Origin: JAHEKO01 sp965212505
GTDB taxonomy: Bacteria; Acidobacteriota; Thermoanaerobaculia; Multivoradales; JAHEKO01
DNA: 64,000 nucleotides
Direction of reading: 5' to 3'
NCBI GenBank assembly: GCA_965212505.1
Contig: OZ243123.1
Span: forward strand, 4,836,001 to 4,900,000
Part shown: positions 33,764 through 44,661 of the stretch, in pieces
Layout of the letters: every line of letters begins with the position of its first letter
Position numbering within the stretch: the first letter of the stretch is position 1
Program-made: the position numbers and the translations under genes
Notes under the pieces: generated by a model
What the model was told of the DNA's origin: nothing
The model's database searches: none
What the model saw: only the letters and a program-made list of their open reading frames with translations

Positions 33764-35775
33764 TGCGCGACCTCGTCGTGTGTCGCCAAGCGCTGCCGAC
33801 CCGGGTGGAGCTTCGCGCGAAGCTCCAAGAGCTCGCGCTGCTGTTCCATGAGGAGTCCGTGTAGCTTCTGCAGCTCGTTGAGTAGCATCGCCGGCAGTAG
33901 GTGATAGCGAACTGAATACGGTTTCCCATCGTCGTCGTAGGCGACGAGATCGGGATAGAGATCGGCTACCTCTTCTGCAATGAGGCCAAATTCGAGAGGT
34001 CTTTCGCCGTCTCCGGTAGCCGCCTCGGTGTAGCGGAAGGTGACGGGACTCAAGGTCAGCAGAGCGGCAGACGTGTCACCCATCGGTCGGATCTCCTCCT
34101 TGAAGCGGCGCGAGGAGGTGCTGGTGCCGAGGCGACCCTGCCCGCCGACCAGTACCTGGAGACCCGAGCCGACGGTGGCGCCGCGGATCCCGGCGACGAA
34201 GGTCGCTGTGTGGGTGTCGGTGTTCCCGATACGGATCGTTTCCGAATCTCCAGAGCCTGCGAGGGCGCCGAGGTAGATGTTGTCGTCGCCGACGCTGCTG
34301 CCACCGGACGAGTAGCCAATCGCGATGTTGCGGTTGGCGGCTGTACCGACCCGTGCGGTACCTCCGATGGCGACGTTGCGCTCTCCGTCCTCCAGGCCCG
34401 AGGCGGAGCTTCTACCGATGGCTACGTTCCGGTCGCCGATCGTCAGGCTGGTCAAGGCTCGGTAGCCGAGCGCCACGTTCCCCAGGCCAGTGTCGTTGTC
34501 GCGGAGAGAGTCGCCGCCCACGGCGACGTTGAATGAAGCGATCGAGAGCTCCGAGAGGGCACGGTCGCCCACCGCGACGTTCAGAATGCCGTTGTTGTCG
34601 GCAGCCAGCGCGTAGCTCCCGATCGCGATGTTCTCGTAGCGGGTTGTACCTTCGGAGGCCCGATAGCCGATGGCGATGTTGTCGCGGCTGTCGACATTGG
34701 CGACGAGGGCGAACGGACCGAGTGCCACGTTGCGTTCTCCGATGGTGTTCGAGTAGAGCGCCCCGACACTGGCGGCAAGGTTGTGGCTGCCGCTCGTGTT
34801 GCTGGCGAGTGCAAGCGCCCCGACGGCCAGGTTGTAAGACCCCGTCGTGTTCTCGTAGAGCGCCACACCGCCGATCGAGGTGTTGAGCTTCCCTGTGGTG
34901 TTGTTGCGGAGCGCGCGGTTGCCGAAGGCCGAGTTGAACTCACCGTCTCCCAAGTTCGGAACGTCGGGAGTCGAACTCACCAGAGCGTCGAATCCGAGCG
35001 CAGTGTTGCCGCTGTCGTAGCCACCGTCCGTATGCAGCAGCGAATAGCCCTCTTTGAAGATGGCCCCCTCGAGCACCAGGTCGCTGTCGAGCCGGAGCGA
35101 GTAGTTGGCCGGGAAGTCCACCGTCCGTGGTGAGGTCGAGGTCGTGGAGAGGGTGCTCGAGAGCAGCGCCTCCAAGAGAGCTTGAGGCTGCCCGTTTGTG
35201 GCTCGAGCGACCTCAGAGGCTCTCTCTGCCCCGCTCGATGGAGAGGAGGGTTGCTGGGCGTCCTCGGCTGGCGCGGTTGCTGCTCTCGGGCCGAGAAGCA
35301 GCGAGTCGGGCGATGGATCCGTAGCAGTCATCGGCCGACCGGTGTAGCGCCTGAGTACCTCGAGCGCCTCCTCGACTTCGGTGACGCTTGGCGTGTCTGA
35401 AAGCTGAAAGAGTCGGCTCTTCGACCAACGTGTCGCGACGCCTTCCGTCCAGGCTCGCAACGTCCACGCGTAGCTGCCACCCGCTGCTGGGCATCGCTCG
35501 AGGGAGGGCGTCCAGGCGTTGACGGAACCAGGGAGGAGCTCGTGAAGCCCAGCGTCCGGCTCGAGCGAGCCGTCCGCCGCCACGGAATAGAGAGCCAACT
35601 CGTAGCGATCGGCATCGGGAACAGAACCCCAGGAGAAGGTGGGACAGGGGCCGGCGACCAGAGTGAATCCGCTGGAGCTCCCGGGCGAGGCCAACATCGG
35701 AGACTCGGGTCGAGCGGGCACCGCTCCCGCGAAGGTGAGCACGAGCATCGCGGCGGCTCGAGAGAAGCGTCGCAT
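33760..35775 (-). CDS. Secreted S74-type fibre protein with fibronectin-like head
   Basis: A 671-residue paralogue of the downstream gene with signal peptide 1-23. Residues about 25-150 look like an FN3/Ig-type domain (FSWGSVPDADRYELALYS). Residues about 240-500 are about ten YadA-head-like repeats with N-(V/I)-A-(I/V)-G, followed by the S74 chaperone domain (SSRRFKEEI, FGLIAEEVADLYPDLV, LPAMLLNELQ) and a coiled coil. Length and repeat number differ from the paralogue while the C-terminal 130 residues are nearly the same, indicating tandem duplication. First gene of the operon; ATG 35775. Confidence 0.86.
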   Translation of the reverse strand: MRRFSRAAAMLVLTFAGAVPARPESPMLASPGSSSGFTLVAGPCPTFSWGSVPDADRYELALYSVAADGSLEPDAGLHELLPGSVNAWTPSLERCPAAGGSYAWTLRAWTEGVATRWSKSRLFQLSDTPSVTEVEEALEVLRRYTGRPMTATDPSPDSLLLGPRAATAPAEDAQQPSSPSSGAERASEVARATNGQPQALLEALLSSTLSTTSTSPRTVDFPANYSLRLDSDLVLEGAIFKEGYSLLHTDGGYDSGNTALGFDALVSSTPDVPNLGDGEFNSAFGNRALRNNTTGKLNTSIGGVALYENTTGSYNLAVGALALASNTSGSHNLAASVGALYSNTIGERNVALGPFALVANVDSRDNIAIGYRASEGTTRYENIAIGSYALAADNNGILNVAVGDRALSELSIASFNVAVGGDSLRDNDTGLGNVALGYRALTSLTIGDRNVAIGRSSASGLEDGERNVAIGGTARVGTAANRNIAIGYSSGGSSVGDDNIYLGALAGSGDSETIRIGNTDTHTATFVAGIRGATVGSGLQVLVGGQGRLGTSTSSRRFKEEIRPMGDTSAALLTLSPVTFRYTEAATGDGERPLEFGLIAEEVADLYPDLVAYDDDGKPYSVRYHLLPAMLLNELQKLHGLLMEQQRELLELRAKLHPGRQRLATHDEVAQ

Positions 35776-35854
35776 GCCCTATGAGTCGCAGGACGATTGC
35801 AAAAGGCATCACGCGAGGGAGCGAGGCAGAGGCTGCGCCCGGTACAATGAGCCG

Positions 35855-36460
35855 ATGGCCAGGCAACGCGCCTCGGAAAGCGCGCGCCGCGAGCAGATCC
35901 TGGAGGCGGCGTTCCGAGTCGCGGCTCGGGACCGGCTGGACGGGTTGACCGTGCGACGCGTCGCCGAGGAGGCGGGGCTGTCGAGCGGGCTGGTCTTCTT
36001 CTACTTCAAGACCAAAGACGCCCTGCTGGTAGCGCTGCTCGAGTGGCTGCTCGAGCGCACGATCGTCATGCGTACCGACGAGGGGGTCTTGAGCCTTCCG
36101 ACGCCGCGCGAGCGGTTTCTCGCGCGGCTGCGCAAGGCGGTCGAGAGCGTAGACCGCGAGCGAGTGCAGGTGGAGCTGTTCTTCGACTTCTGGGTGATGG
36201 GTACGCGGCACCCCGAGGCTCGCGAGAAGCTCAGCTCGGCGCTCAGCCGGTATCGTGAGGTCTTCAGACCGCTCCTAGCGGAGATCGTGCGAGAAGAGTA
36301 CGCTCTTCCGGGCGTCACGGCCGAGAGCCTGGCGGCGGTGTGTGTGAGTTTTGTGGAGGGCTGCGCTGTGCAGGCCATCATGGATCCGGACAATTTTGAC
36401 GTAGAGAGCTTCATGGCGTGTGTGGAGGCGTTGATCTCGCCTTCCATGGCAATGGCCTGA
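35855..36460 (+). CDS. TetR-family transcriptional regulator
   Basis: A 201-residue repressor-type protein. N-terminal helix-turn-helix ILEAAFRVAARDRLDGLTVR and VAEEAGLSSGLVFFYFKTKD; all-helical C-terminal ligand domain resembling BetI. A TACAAT box at 35843-35848 lies 6 bases before ATG 35855, suggesting a leaderless transcript. The desaturase gene starts 13 bases after the stop, so the regulator probably controls membrane lipid desaturation as DesT or FabR do; inferred from context. Confidence 0.88.
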   Translation: MARQRASESARREQILEAAFRVAARDRLDGLTVRRVAEEAGLSSGLVFFYFKTKDALLVALLEWLLERTIVMRTDEGVLSLPTPRERFLARLRKAVESVDRERVQVELFFDFWVMGTRHPEAREKLSSALSRYREVFRPLLAEIVREEYALPGVTAESLAAVCVSFVEGCAVQAIMDPDNFDVESFMACVEALISPSMAMA

Positions 36461-36473
36461 AGACGGAGACCCC

Positions 36474-37640
36474 ATGGGAACCATCTCATCGAGGATTCAC
36501 AACGACGACATCATCTACCCGAGCGCGGTCGGCTTCGTACTCGTCCACCTGGCGTGCTTGGCGGTCTTCTGGACCGGTGTGCGAACGATCGACGTCGTAG
36601 TCTGTCTGTCGCTCTACTTCATTCGCATGTTCGCGATCACGGGCGGGCTGCATCGCTACTTCTCACACAAGTCCTTCAAGACCAGTCGGTGGTTCCAGTT
36701 CGTGCTCGCGCTGATCGCCTCGACCTCGGCGCAGAAGGGCGCGATCTGGTGGGCGGCGAAGCATCGCGAGCACCACAAGCACTCGGACACGCCCCTCGAC
36801 GTCCACTCGCCGGCCCAAAGCGGCTTCTTCCACGCCCACGTCGGCTGGATTTTCAGCGCCAACCGTGGAGCAGCCGACTACAGCACGGTCAAGGACCTGA
36901 CCCGATACCCCGAGCTGGTGTGGCTGAACAAGCACGATCGCCTGCCGGCGCTGATCCTCGCTCTTGGCGTGCTCTTCGCTCTCGGCTGGTCGGGTCTCGT
37001 GGTGGGCTTCTTCGTCAGCACAGTGCTCGTCTACCACTGCACCTTCGCGATCAACTCGCTGGCGCACGTCTATGGCAACCAGCGCTACATCACGGGTGAC
37101 GACTCTCGGAACAACTGGTTCCTCGCCCTGATTACCCTCGGCGAGGGCTGGCACAACAACCACCACCACTACCAGGCGTCCACACGCCAGGGCTTCCGCT
37201 GGTGGGAGATCGACATCACCTTCTACATTCTCAAGATGCTGTCTTGGGTCGGTCTGGTCTGGGAGCTCCGCTCACCGCCGCGGGAGGTGGTCCGCAACGA
37301 GAAGCGCCTCCGCCCCTCGGTGATCGAGAAGGTCGCCCACGAACTCGCCGGTAGCTTCTCGGTCGACGCGATCACCGCCGACATCCGTGCCAAGTGGGAG
37401 CAGATGCCCGATCTCGAGGCGCTCCGCGAGCGGACGAAACTGGCCAAAGCGGAGGCCGAGGCGTACCTGAGCGAGTGGCAGTTGCCGGAGCTACCGAGTC
37501 TCGAGGAGCTGCGCGAGTTGGCGCTCGAGAAGTATGCGCAGAGCCCTTCGCTCGACGACATCGTCGATCGTGCGCGAGAGATTCTCGCCGAGGCGCTCCG
37601 TGATGCGCTGCTCGAGCCGGCTCCGGTGCCCGCTCGATAG
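36474..37640 (+). CDS. Acyl-CoA/fatty acid delta-9-type desaturase
   Basis: A 388-residue di-iron membrane desaturase. All three histidine boxes are present: HRYFSH (60-65), HREHHKHSD (97-105) and HNNHHH in EGWHNNHHHYQ. Four membrane helices flank them in the usual order. The last 110 residues are a soluble helical extension not found in minimal desaturases. It introduces a double bond into saturated acyl chains to tune fluidity. ATG 36474 follows GGAG by seven bases; co-transcribed with the TetR gene. Confidence 0.92.
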   Translation: MGTISSRIHNDDIIYPSAVGFVLVHLACLAVFWTGVRTIDVVVCLSLYFIRMFAITGGLHRYFSHKSFKTSRWFQFVLALIASTSAQKGAIWWAAKHREHHKHSDTPLDVHSPAQSGFFHAHVGWIFSANRGAADYSTVKDLTRYPELVWLNKHDRLPALILALGVLFALGWSGLVVGFFVSTVLVYHCTFAINSLAHVYGNQRYITGDDSRNNWFLALITLGEGWHNNHHHYQASTRQGFRWWEIDITFYILKMLSWVGLVWELRSPPREVVRNEKRLRPSVIEKVAHELAGSFSVDAITADIRAKWEQMPDLEALRERTKLAKAEAEAYLSEWQLPELPSLEELRELALEKYAQSPSLDDIVDRAREILAEALRDALLEPAPVPAR

Positions 37641-37665
37641 CCCCTTCAGGGGAGGAGAATCGACC

Positions 37666-38037
37666 ATGTTCTGTCCCGAGTGCGGTGCCGAGTACCGAGA
37701 GGGCTTCCTCAAGTGTGCCGACTGCGACGTCGAGTTGTCCGCACAGGCTCCCGAGAAGGCGTTTCCTGACGACGAGCCGACGGTGGGGGTCTACCGTACC
37801 GGCGACGCGACGCTCCTGCCGGTCCTGAAGTCGGTGCTCGCCGCCGCCGGCATTCCCTTCAGCGTGCAGGGCGATGAGGCGTCGGGTCTCTTCCCGTTCG
37901 GCCCCGCGGAGATCATGCCCGACGGAGGTCGCCTGGGTGCGGTCCTACGGGTGCCCGAGAGCCGGGCCGACGAGGCGAAGGCTCTGCTCGAGTCGGAGGT
38001 ACAGGTCGACGACTCCGAAGGAGAGACCGATGGCTGA
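37666..38037 (+). CDS. Zinc-ribbon plus DUF2007 protein
   Basis: ATG 37666 follows GGGGAGGAG. The 123-residue product starts with a zinc ribbon (FCPECGAEYREGFLKCADCDVEL, two CxxC pairs) followed by a DUF2007 domain (VGVYRTGDATLLPVLKSVL, GIPFSVQGDEASGLF and RVPESRADEAKALLE), a small PII-like putative signalling fold. Its end overlaps the start of proC by 8 bases. Function unknown; the zinc ribbon and coupling to proC are all that can be said. Confidence 0.82.
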   Translation: MFCPECGAEYREGFLKCADCDVELSAQAPEKAFPDDEPTVGVYRTGDATLLPVLKSVLAAAGIPFSVQGDEASGLFPFGPAEIMPDGGRLGAVLRVPESRADEAKALLESEVQVDDSEGETDG

Positions 38038-38848
38038 GTACTCGATCGAGCGAGTCGCCGTGATCGGCGCCGGCAAGATGGGTACGACGCTGATTCACGC
38101 CCTCCTGGAAGAGGACTCGGTGCAGGCGGACCACATCACCGCCACTCGCCGCAAGGAAGAGCCGCTCAGTCGCCTTGCTGCAGCAGAGGGGGTCAGCACC
38201 ACGACCGACAATCGGACTGCAGCCGCTGCGGCCGACATGATTCTGCTCTGCGTCAAGCCGCAGGGAGTGGCGGAGATCCTGGAAGAGATCTCGAGTGAGC
38301 TGAGTCCCGACAAACTCCTCGTCTCGATCGCCGCCGGCGTCACGACCGCTATGCTGGAGGACGGCGCGCCCGAGGGGACTCCCGTCGTGCGTGCAATGCC
38401 CAACACGCCAAGCCTCATCGGCAAGGGGATGACCGCCATCTGCGCGGGGCGCTATGCGGGCGACGATCACGTCGAGGAGACGCGCAAGATTTTCGCCGGC
38501 ATGGGTCGAACCGTGGTCCTCGACGAGGCCTACTTCAACGCCGTTACCGGACTGGCGGCGAGCGGTCCGGCCTTCATCTACATCATCATCGAGTCTCTCG
38601 CCGAAGGCGGTGTCAAGGTCGGACTCCCGCGCCACATCGCCACCGAGTGTGCGGCCCAGGCGTGTCTCGGCGCCGCCAGCATGGTGCTCGAGACCAACAA
38701 TCCGCCGGCGCTGCTCAAAGACGACGTCACGACGCCGGCCGGCTGCACCATGGACGGCATCTTGAAGCTCGAAGAGGGCGGCCTCCGAGTGACCCTGATC
38801 AAGGCCGTCGTCGAAGCCGCCCGCCGCGCGGGCGAGCTGGTGGACTAG
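38030..38848 (+). CDS. proC: Pyrroline-5-carboxylate reductase
   Basis: A 272-residue NAD(P)H-dependent enzyme for the last step of proline synthesis. Rossmann motif VAVIGAGKMGTTLI, LLCVKPQGVAEIL, VRAMPNTPSLIGKGM and the C-terminal signature LLKDDVTTPAGCTMDGILKLEEGG (quoted here in part: DDVTTPAGCT) are all intact. Length is typical. ATG 38030 overlaps the upstream DUF2007 gene. A hairpin follows at 38861. Confidence 0.95.
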   Translation: MAEYSIERVAVIGAGKMGTTLIHALLEEDSVQADHITATRRKEEPLSRLAAAEGVSTTTDNRTAAAAADMILLCVKPQGVAEILEEISSELSPDKLLVSIAAGVTTAMLEDGAPEGTPVVRAMPNTPSLIGKGMTAICAGRYAGDDHVEETRKIFAGMGRTVVLDEAYFNAVTGLAASGPAFIYIIIESLAEGGVKVGLPRHIATECAAQACLGAASMVLETNNPPALLKDDVTTPAGCTMDGILKLEEGGLRVTLIKAVVEAARRAGELVD

Positions 38849-38860
38849 CAACACAGACCT

Positions 38861-38885
38861 TCCCAGGCCTGCTGTTGGCCTGGGA
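38861..38885 (+). terminator. Terminator-like hairpin after proC
   Basis: Perfect 9-bp stem TCCCAGGCC with its complement, loop TGCTGTT, 13 bases after the proC stop. No T-run follows, so it may be a processing or partial termination site, also serving the convergent ccmI gene. Confidence 0.45.
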
Positions 38886-39014
38886 GCTCAAGCGCCCCGT
38901 CCGCCCAAGTTTGGTCGCTGTTCTGCAGCTGCTTCGAGAGGAGGGGGCGCCTCGAAGGTCGGGGGCACCTTCGCCGGTTGGAGCGAGGCCATGGCTAGGC
39001 GAGCGCCTCGAGCT

Positions 39015-40343
39015 CTAGCCGGCGTCGAGGGTGAGCGAAATCGCGTCACCGACCGACACCTCGGCCGAGGCTGCGAGGTCGCTCGCGTCGCGCGTCGAGG
39101 CGCTGCCGTCGGCGTCCAGGCGCGCGCTGACCGTTCCCGACTCCGGGAGCAGTGCTCCCATCATGCTGTCGGCCTGGCCCAGTGTGATCGTCATCGGAAA
39201 GATCGGTCGGTTGATGCGCTTCACCGCGGTCGGCGGCCCGGTCGGTCCGCCGCGTAGGCTGACGAAGAGGGTCGACCCAGGTGGTACCTGCTTCCCCGCG
39301 GCGATGTCGAGGGTCAGGGTGTAGACGTCGGCCGCGGGGGTCGCCGGCTGAGCCGGCGGCGCGGGGGCCGACGAGGGGTCGACGGCGGGCATGCCCAGGA
39401 TCTCTTCGGGCGAGCGTCCCTCCTGCGCGAGGGCAACCATGCGGTCGAGCATCGGGTGGGAGCCGCCAAAGGCCATTCGGCCGCGCTCCCAGAACTCGAT
39501 CGCCTGCTCGTAGTCGTTCAGTCGCAGCCGGATCACACCGGCGGCGGTGAGCGCGTCGACGTGGGTCGGGTCGACGGTGAGGGCGCGCTGCAGGAGACCT
39601 TCGGCGATCTGCCACTGGCCCATCGTGAGGCGGACGATGCCCTGGAGGTAGAGACCGTCGGGGTCGTCCGGCTGGCGCTCCAAAATGGCGCCGGCCTGTT
39701 CGAAGGCCTCGATGAACCTCGAGGTGCCGAGGTAGATGTAGCCGAGCTGCTTGCGTACCTCGAGGTCGTCGGGATTCTGCGCTAGCTGGGCCCCCAGAGC
39801 CTCGATGCGCTGAGCCACCTGCGGCGGCAGGGCGCCAGTCTCGGGGTGCGCCTCTTGCGGGGCCGGTGCCGCCGCCATCGGCCCATTCGAGTCTTCTCGC
39901 GGCTTGGCGTCGCGGACCGCCCAATAGATCAACCCGCCGATCAGCAGCAGGAGCCCTGCGCCGTACGCGAAGCCGGTAACAAAGACGCGCGCCGACGAAG
40001 GTGCGGGCCGGGCATCTTCGGTCGAACTCGGCGCCGCTTCCTCTCGGTTCTGGCGGGCGAGCTTCGGGTGCTTCCGCTTGAAGTCGGCTTCGACCGACTC
40101 GAGTTCGCGAAGGGTTCGGGCAGCGGCGTGTTCGAGTGATTCGCGATCCGTGTCGGGGATGACGCCCTGGTCCATCTCTTTGAGCCGGCGATAGAGGTCG
40201 TCTCGCCGAGCCCTCAGGTCTTCCACGCGCAGCTGCACGTCGCTGCCGTCGGTCGCTCGTGCTCCCTGGAAACGACGCGCCATCAAGAGGCCGGCGCCGA
40301 TGCCAAACGCGAGGACGACGAGTCCGGGTACCCAGGTCGTCAC
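39015..40343 (-). CDS. ccmI: Cytochrome c biogenesis protein CcmI (TPR)
   Basis: A 442-residue inner-membrane protein. Two membrane helices (about 5-22 and 122-142) frame a cytoplasmic coiled segment (VQLRVEDLRARRDDLYRRLKE); TPR repeats follow (GYIYLGTSRFIEAFEQAGAI, ALTVDPTHVDALTAAGVIRL) and a C-terminal beta domain of CycH type. CcmI chaperones apocytochrome c to the heme ligation complex with CcmF and CcmH. GTG 40343 overlaps the ccmH stop (GTGA). Last gene of the ccm operon. Confidence 0.85.
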   Translation of the reverse strand: MTTWVPGLVVLAFGIGAGLLMARRFQGARATDGSDVQLRVEDLRARRDDLYRRLKEMDQGVIPDTDRESLEHAAARTLRELESVEADFKRKHPKLARQNREEAAPSSTEDARPAPSSARVFVTGFAYGAGLLLLIGGLIYWAVRDAKPREDSNGPMAAAPAPQEAHPETGALPPQVAQRIEALGAQLAQNPDDLEVRKQLGYIYLGTSRFIEAFEQAGAILERQPDDPDGLYLQGIVRLTMGQWQIAEGLLQRALTVDPTHVDALTAAGVIRLRLNDYEQAIEFWERGRMAFGGSHPMLDRMVALAQEGRSPEEILGMPAVDPSSAPAPPAQPATPAADVYTLTLDIAAGKQVPPGSTLFVSLRGGPTGPPTAVKRINRPIFPMTITLGQADSMMGALLPESGTVSARLDADGSASTRDASDLAASAEVSVGDAISLTLDAG

Positions 40344-40858
40344 GAGCGGACCTCCTCACGCACCCGCTGGAGGTAGTCGTCGAGCTCGCCCGATTCGGGT
40401 TCTGAGCTCGTCTGAGCGGGGGAGGTGCGCAGCCTTCGGAGGACGAGGAAGAGGCCGAGGACGAGAGCGACGATCGGCGCCAACCAGGCCACCAGGTTGA
40501 AGCCGGTCGGCTTCGGTGCCAGTCGGATGAACTCGCCGTAGGAGCGCTCGAAGTAGCTGACGACCTGCTCGTCGGTATAGCCCATCTTCAGCAACTCTTG
40601 GATCTCGCCGCGGATAGCCAGTGAGGAGTCGGTGGGCGAGTCCGCGACCGAGAGGGCCTGGCACGACGGGCAGCGAAGCCGGCTGGCGATGTCCTCGGTC
40701 TTTGCTTCGAGAGCTTCGCCGGTCAACGGCTCGCCGGCCGGCGGCTCGGTCAATCGTGGGTTGTCGAGGCCGAGTGGTGCCGCGCTCTGGCCGATCGCGG
40801 CAGGCGCGACAGTGGCGAGGGCGAGGAGAAGTAGGAGAAGCGGTCGAGTCAGGGTCAT
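40340..40858 (-). CDS. ccmH: Cytochrome c biogenesis thioredoxin-like CcmH (CcmH/CycL/NrfF)
   Basis: 172 residues: signal or anchor helix (1-23), redox motif LRCPSCQ (Cys63, Cys66; family norm LRCxxCQ), DEQVVSYFERSYGEFIRL and a C-terminal membrane helix (VAWLAPIVALVLGLFLVL). It reduces the apocytochrome CxxCH thiols before heme attachment. The ATG directly abuts the stop of ccmG (TAAATG). Confidence 0.92.
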   Translation of the reverse strand: MTLTRPLLLLLLALATVAPAAIGQSAAPLGLDNPRLTEPPAGEPLTGEALEAKTEDIASRLRCPSCQALSVADSPTDSSLAIRGEIQELLKMGYTDEQVVSYFERSYGEFIRLAPKPTGFNLVAWLAPIVALVLGLFLVLRRLRTSPAQTSSEPESGELDDYLQRVREEVRS

Positions 40859-41367
40859 TTAGATCAGCCCGCGGAGTACACGGTCGAGCACCTGAGGCGT
40901 GATCAGACCGGCGACGCGTTCGACAACGGTGCCGTCCCCGTCGAGAAAAAAGGTCTCCGGCGCCCCATAGACGCCGTAGGCGATCGCCACCTTCGATTCG
41001 GGATCGAGGAGCGAAGGACCCCAGGCCCCGCGTTGGGCCACGAAGCGACGGATGAGATCCGGCTCGTCTTGATACACGACACCGAAGAAGTCCACCCGAC
41101 CGGCGTAACGGCGCGCCGCGTCTTGGAGGATGGGGTGTTCGACGATGCACGGCTGACACCAGGTCGCCCAGAAATTGATCACCACCGGGCGCCCGCGAGA
41201 CTCGGTGAGCTGAACCACGTCGCCGTCGAGGTCGCTGAGAGTAAAGCTCGGAGCCACCGTACCGACGAGCGGCGAGTCGATCGATCGAGGATCCTTGCCC
41301 AGCGACACCCACAGAAAGAGCAACAGCGGCAGCACCAGTAGTGAGCCGAGTACGAGGGCGGCGCGAT

Positions 41368-41371
<4 letters not shown>
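40859..41371 (-). CDS. ccmG: Thiol:disulfide interchange protein CcmG/DsbE
   Basis: 170 residues with an N-terminal anchor helix (LVLGSLLVLPLLLFLWVSL). Thioredoxin fold: APSFTLSDLDG, VVINFWATWCQPC (Cys72, Cys75), and GVYGAPETFFLDGDG with the cis-Pro. It passes electrons toward CcmH or apocytochrome. ATG 41371 overlaps the ccmF stop by four bases. Confidence 0.93.
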
Positions 41372-43322
<1,951 letters not shown>

Positions 43323-43326
<4 letters not shown>

Positions 43327-43787
43327 GCGTCGGACTCGTCGAACTGCATCGACTGCATCAGTTCTTTCATGTCGAGCTCCTTGCCTTCGCCGGGAGCCGC
43401 GTACTCGTTGTCGTGTTTGACCATGAGCCGCTGGGTCTCGAACCAACCGTCGTCGCGAAGGGTGCCTTCCACCACAACCCCGATGCCCTCACGGAACATT
43501 GCCGGCGGGACGGTCTCGGCGGCGACCTGCACCGACTCGGCGCCGTCGGTGACCGCGAAGCGGAGGGTCAATCCGTTCGACTCGCGTTCGATCGAACCGG
43601 GCTGCACCAGGCCGCCCAGTCGAATGCTGGCGCCAACCGCCTGATTCCCCGACTGCTTCAGCTCGGTCGGGCTCCAGTAGTAGACGAGGTTCTCGCCGAT
43701 GCCGCCGAACGCCAGGTAGGCGAGCACGCCTCCGGAGAGGACGACAGCGAGAAGCGTAATGACGACACGTCGACGTCTTTCGTTCAT
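43323..43787 (-). CDS. ccmE: Cytochrome c maturation heme chaperone CcmE
   Basis: 154 residues: membrane anchor (VVITLLAVVLSGGVLAYLAF), an OB-fold beta barrel and the heme-binding motif VKHDNEYAAP with His125 (covalent heme) and Tyr129. Carries heme from CcmC to CcmF. The ATG overlaps the ccmD stop (TGATG). Confidence 0.95.
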
Positions 43788-43936
43788 CAGGAAGCGTCTC
43801 CATCTCGGTCGGCGGAACGGCGCCGGATGAGACTCCAGGCATAGCCGGCGAGCACGACCGCGGTCAGTGAATAGGCGGCGACGACGAAGTTCCAGCCGCC
43901 GACGATGACACCTTCAGGCATGGCCATTTCAGACAT
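43787..43936 (-). CDS. ccmD: Small cytochrome c biogenesis membrane protein CcmD
   Basis: A 49-residue protein: MSEMAMPEG, one membrane helix (WNFVVAAYSLTAVVLAGYAW) and a basic tail (SLIRRRSADRDG), the CcmD layout. It has a strong ribosome site (AGGAGGAG before ATG 43936), overlaps ccmC by 8 bases and ccmE by one base, and occupies exactly the D position of the operon. CcmD helps CcmABC release heme-loaded CcmE. Confidence 0.9.
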   Translation of the reverse strand: MSEMAMPEGVIVGGWNFVVAAYSLTAVVLAGYAWSLIRRRSADRDGDAS

Positions 43937-44651
43937 TTGAAGCTCCTCCTAGCGTGTCGGACAGCTCGTCGCCTCGCGGTTCGCGCCGGGGCGGCGGTGC
44001 CACCTCTTCGCGCCGCCGCCGAGCGAGCTCGAGCCGAGCACGCTGTGCGACGAACCAGATCGCGATGAAGAGAATCGCAAACGAGTTCATCCGCAAGGGC
44101 GTGACCATCGCCGACGAGACCGTCTCGGGGCTCGACTGAATCTGGTGCAGGCTCCGCCACCAGCGGACGCAGAAGTAGACCAGCGGGACGTCGACGTAGC
44201 CAATGATGACTGCCACAGAACTCCAGGTGGCACGGCGTTCACTGTCTTCGACAAACGACCGGAGGATCAAGATGCCGGCGTAGAGCACGACCATGATGAG
44301 GGTGGTCGTCAGCCGCACGTCCCAATCCCACCAAATTCCCCATGTCGGCCTGGCCCAGATCATCCCCTGGCCGATCAGTAGGGCTCCCAGGACGACTCCG
44401 ACTTCCGTCGCTCCAGTCATCGCTGCATCCCATTTCGCCTTGCCGGTCCAGAGGGATGCGATGGCGAACACAAACGCCGCCGTCAGCACCAACATCGAGA
44501 TCCAGGCGGTCGGCACGTGGACGTACATGATGCGCTGCACGTCGCCCATGTGGCGCTCGGCCGGCGCGACGAACAGTCCGATGTAGCTCCCGACGAGGAG
44601 CATGCCGAGCCCGAGCAGACCGAGCCCATTGTCCCAGCGAAATATCTTCAC
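43929..44651 (-). CDS. ccmC: Heme exporter protein CcmC
   Basis: 240 residues, six membrane helices. The WWD signature WGIWWDWDVRLT is present together with HVPTAWIS and the flanking histidines that bind heme. It attaches heme to CcmE. GTG 44651 follows TAGGAG; the TAG in that ribosome site is the ccmB stop. The C-terminal 30 residues are charged and extend beyond typical length. Confidence 0.95.
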   Translation of the reverse strand: MKIFRWDNGLGLLGLGMLLVGSYIGLFVAPAERHMGDVQRIMYVHVPTAWISMLVLTAAFVFAIASLWTGKAKWDAAMTGATEVGVVLGALLIGQGMIWARPTWGIWWDWDVRLTTTLIMVVLYAGILILRSFVEDSERRATWSSVAVIIGYVDVPLVYFCVRWWRSLHQIQSSPETVSSAMVTPLRMNSFAILFIAIWFVAQRARLELARRRREEVAPPPRREPRGDELSDTLGGASNV

Positions 44652-44661
44652 GACGTAGCTC

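Noticed and set aside
31902..35775. S74 fibre genes considered as part of a prophage
   Set aside because: Both carry Sec signal peptides and no capsid, terminase, integrase or other phage gene is near.
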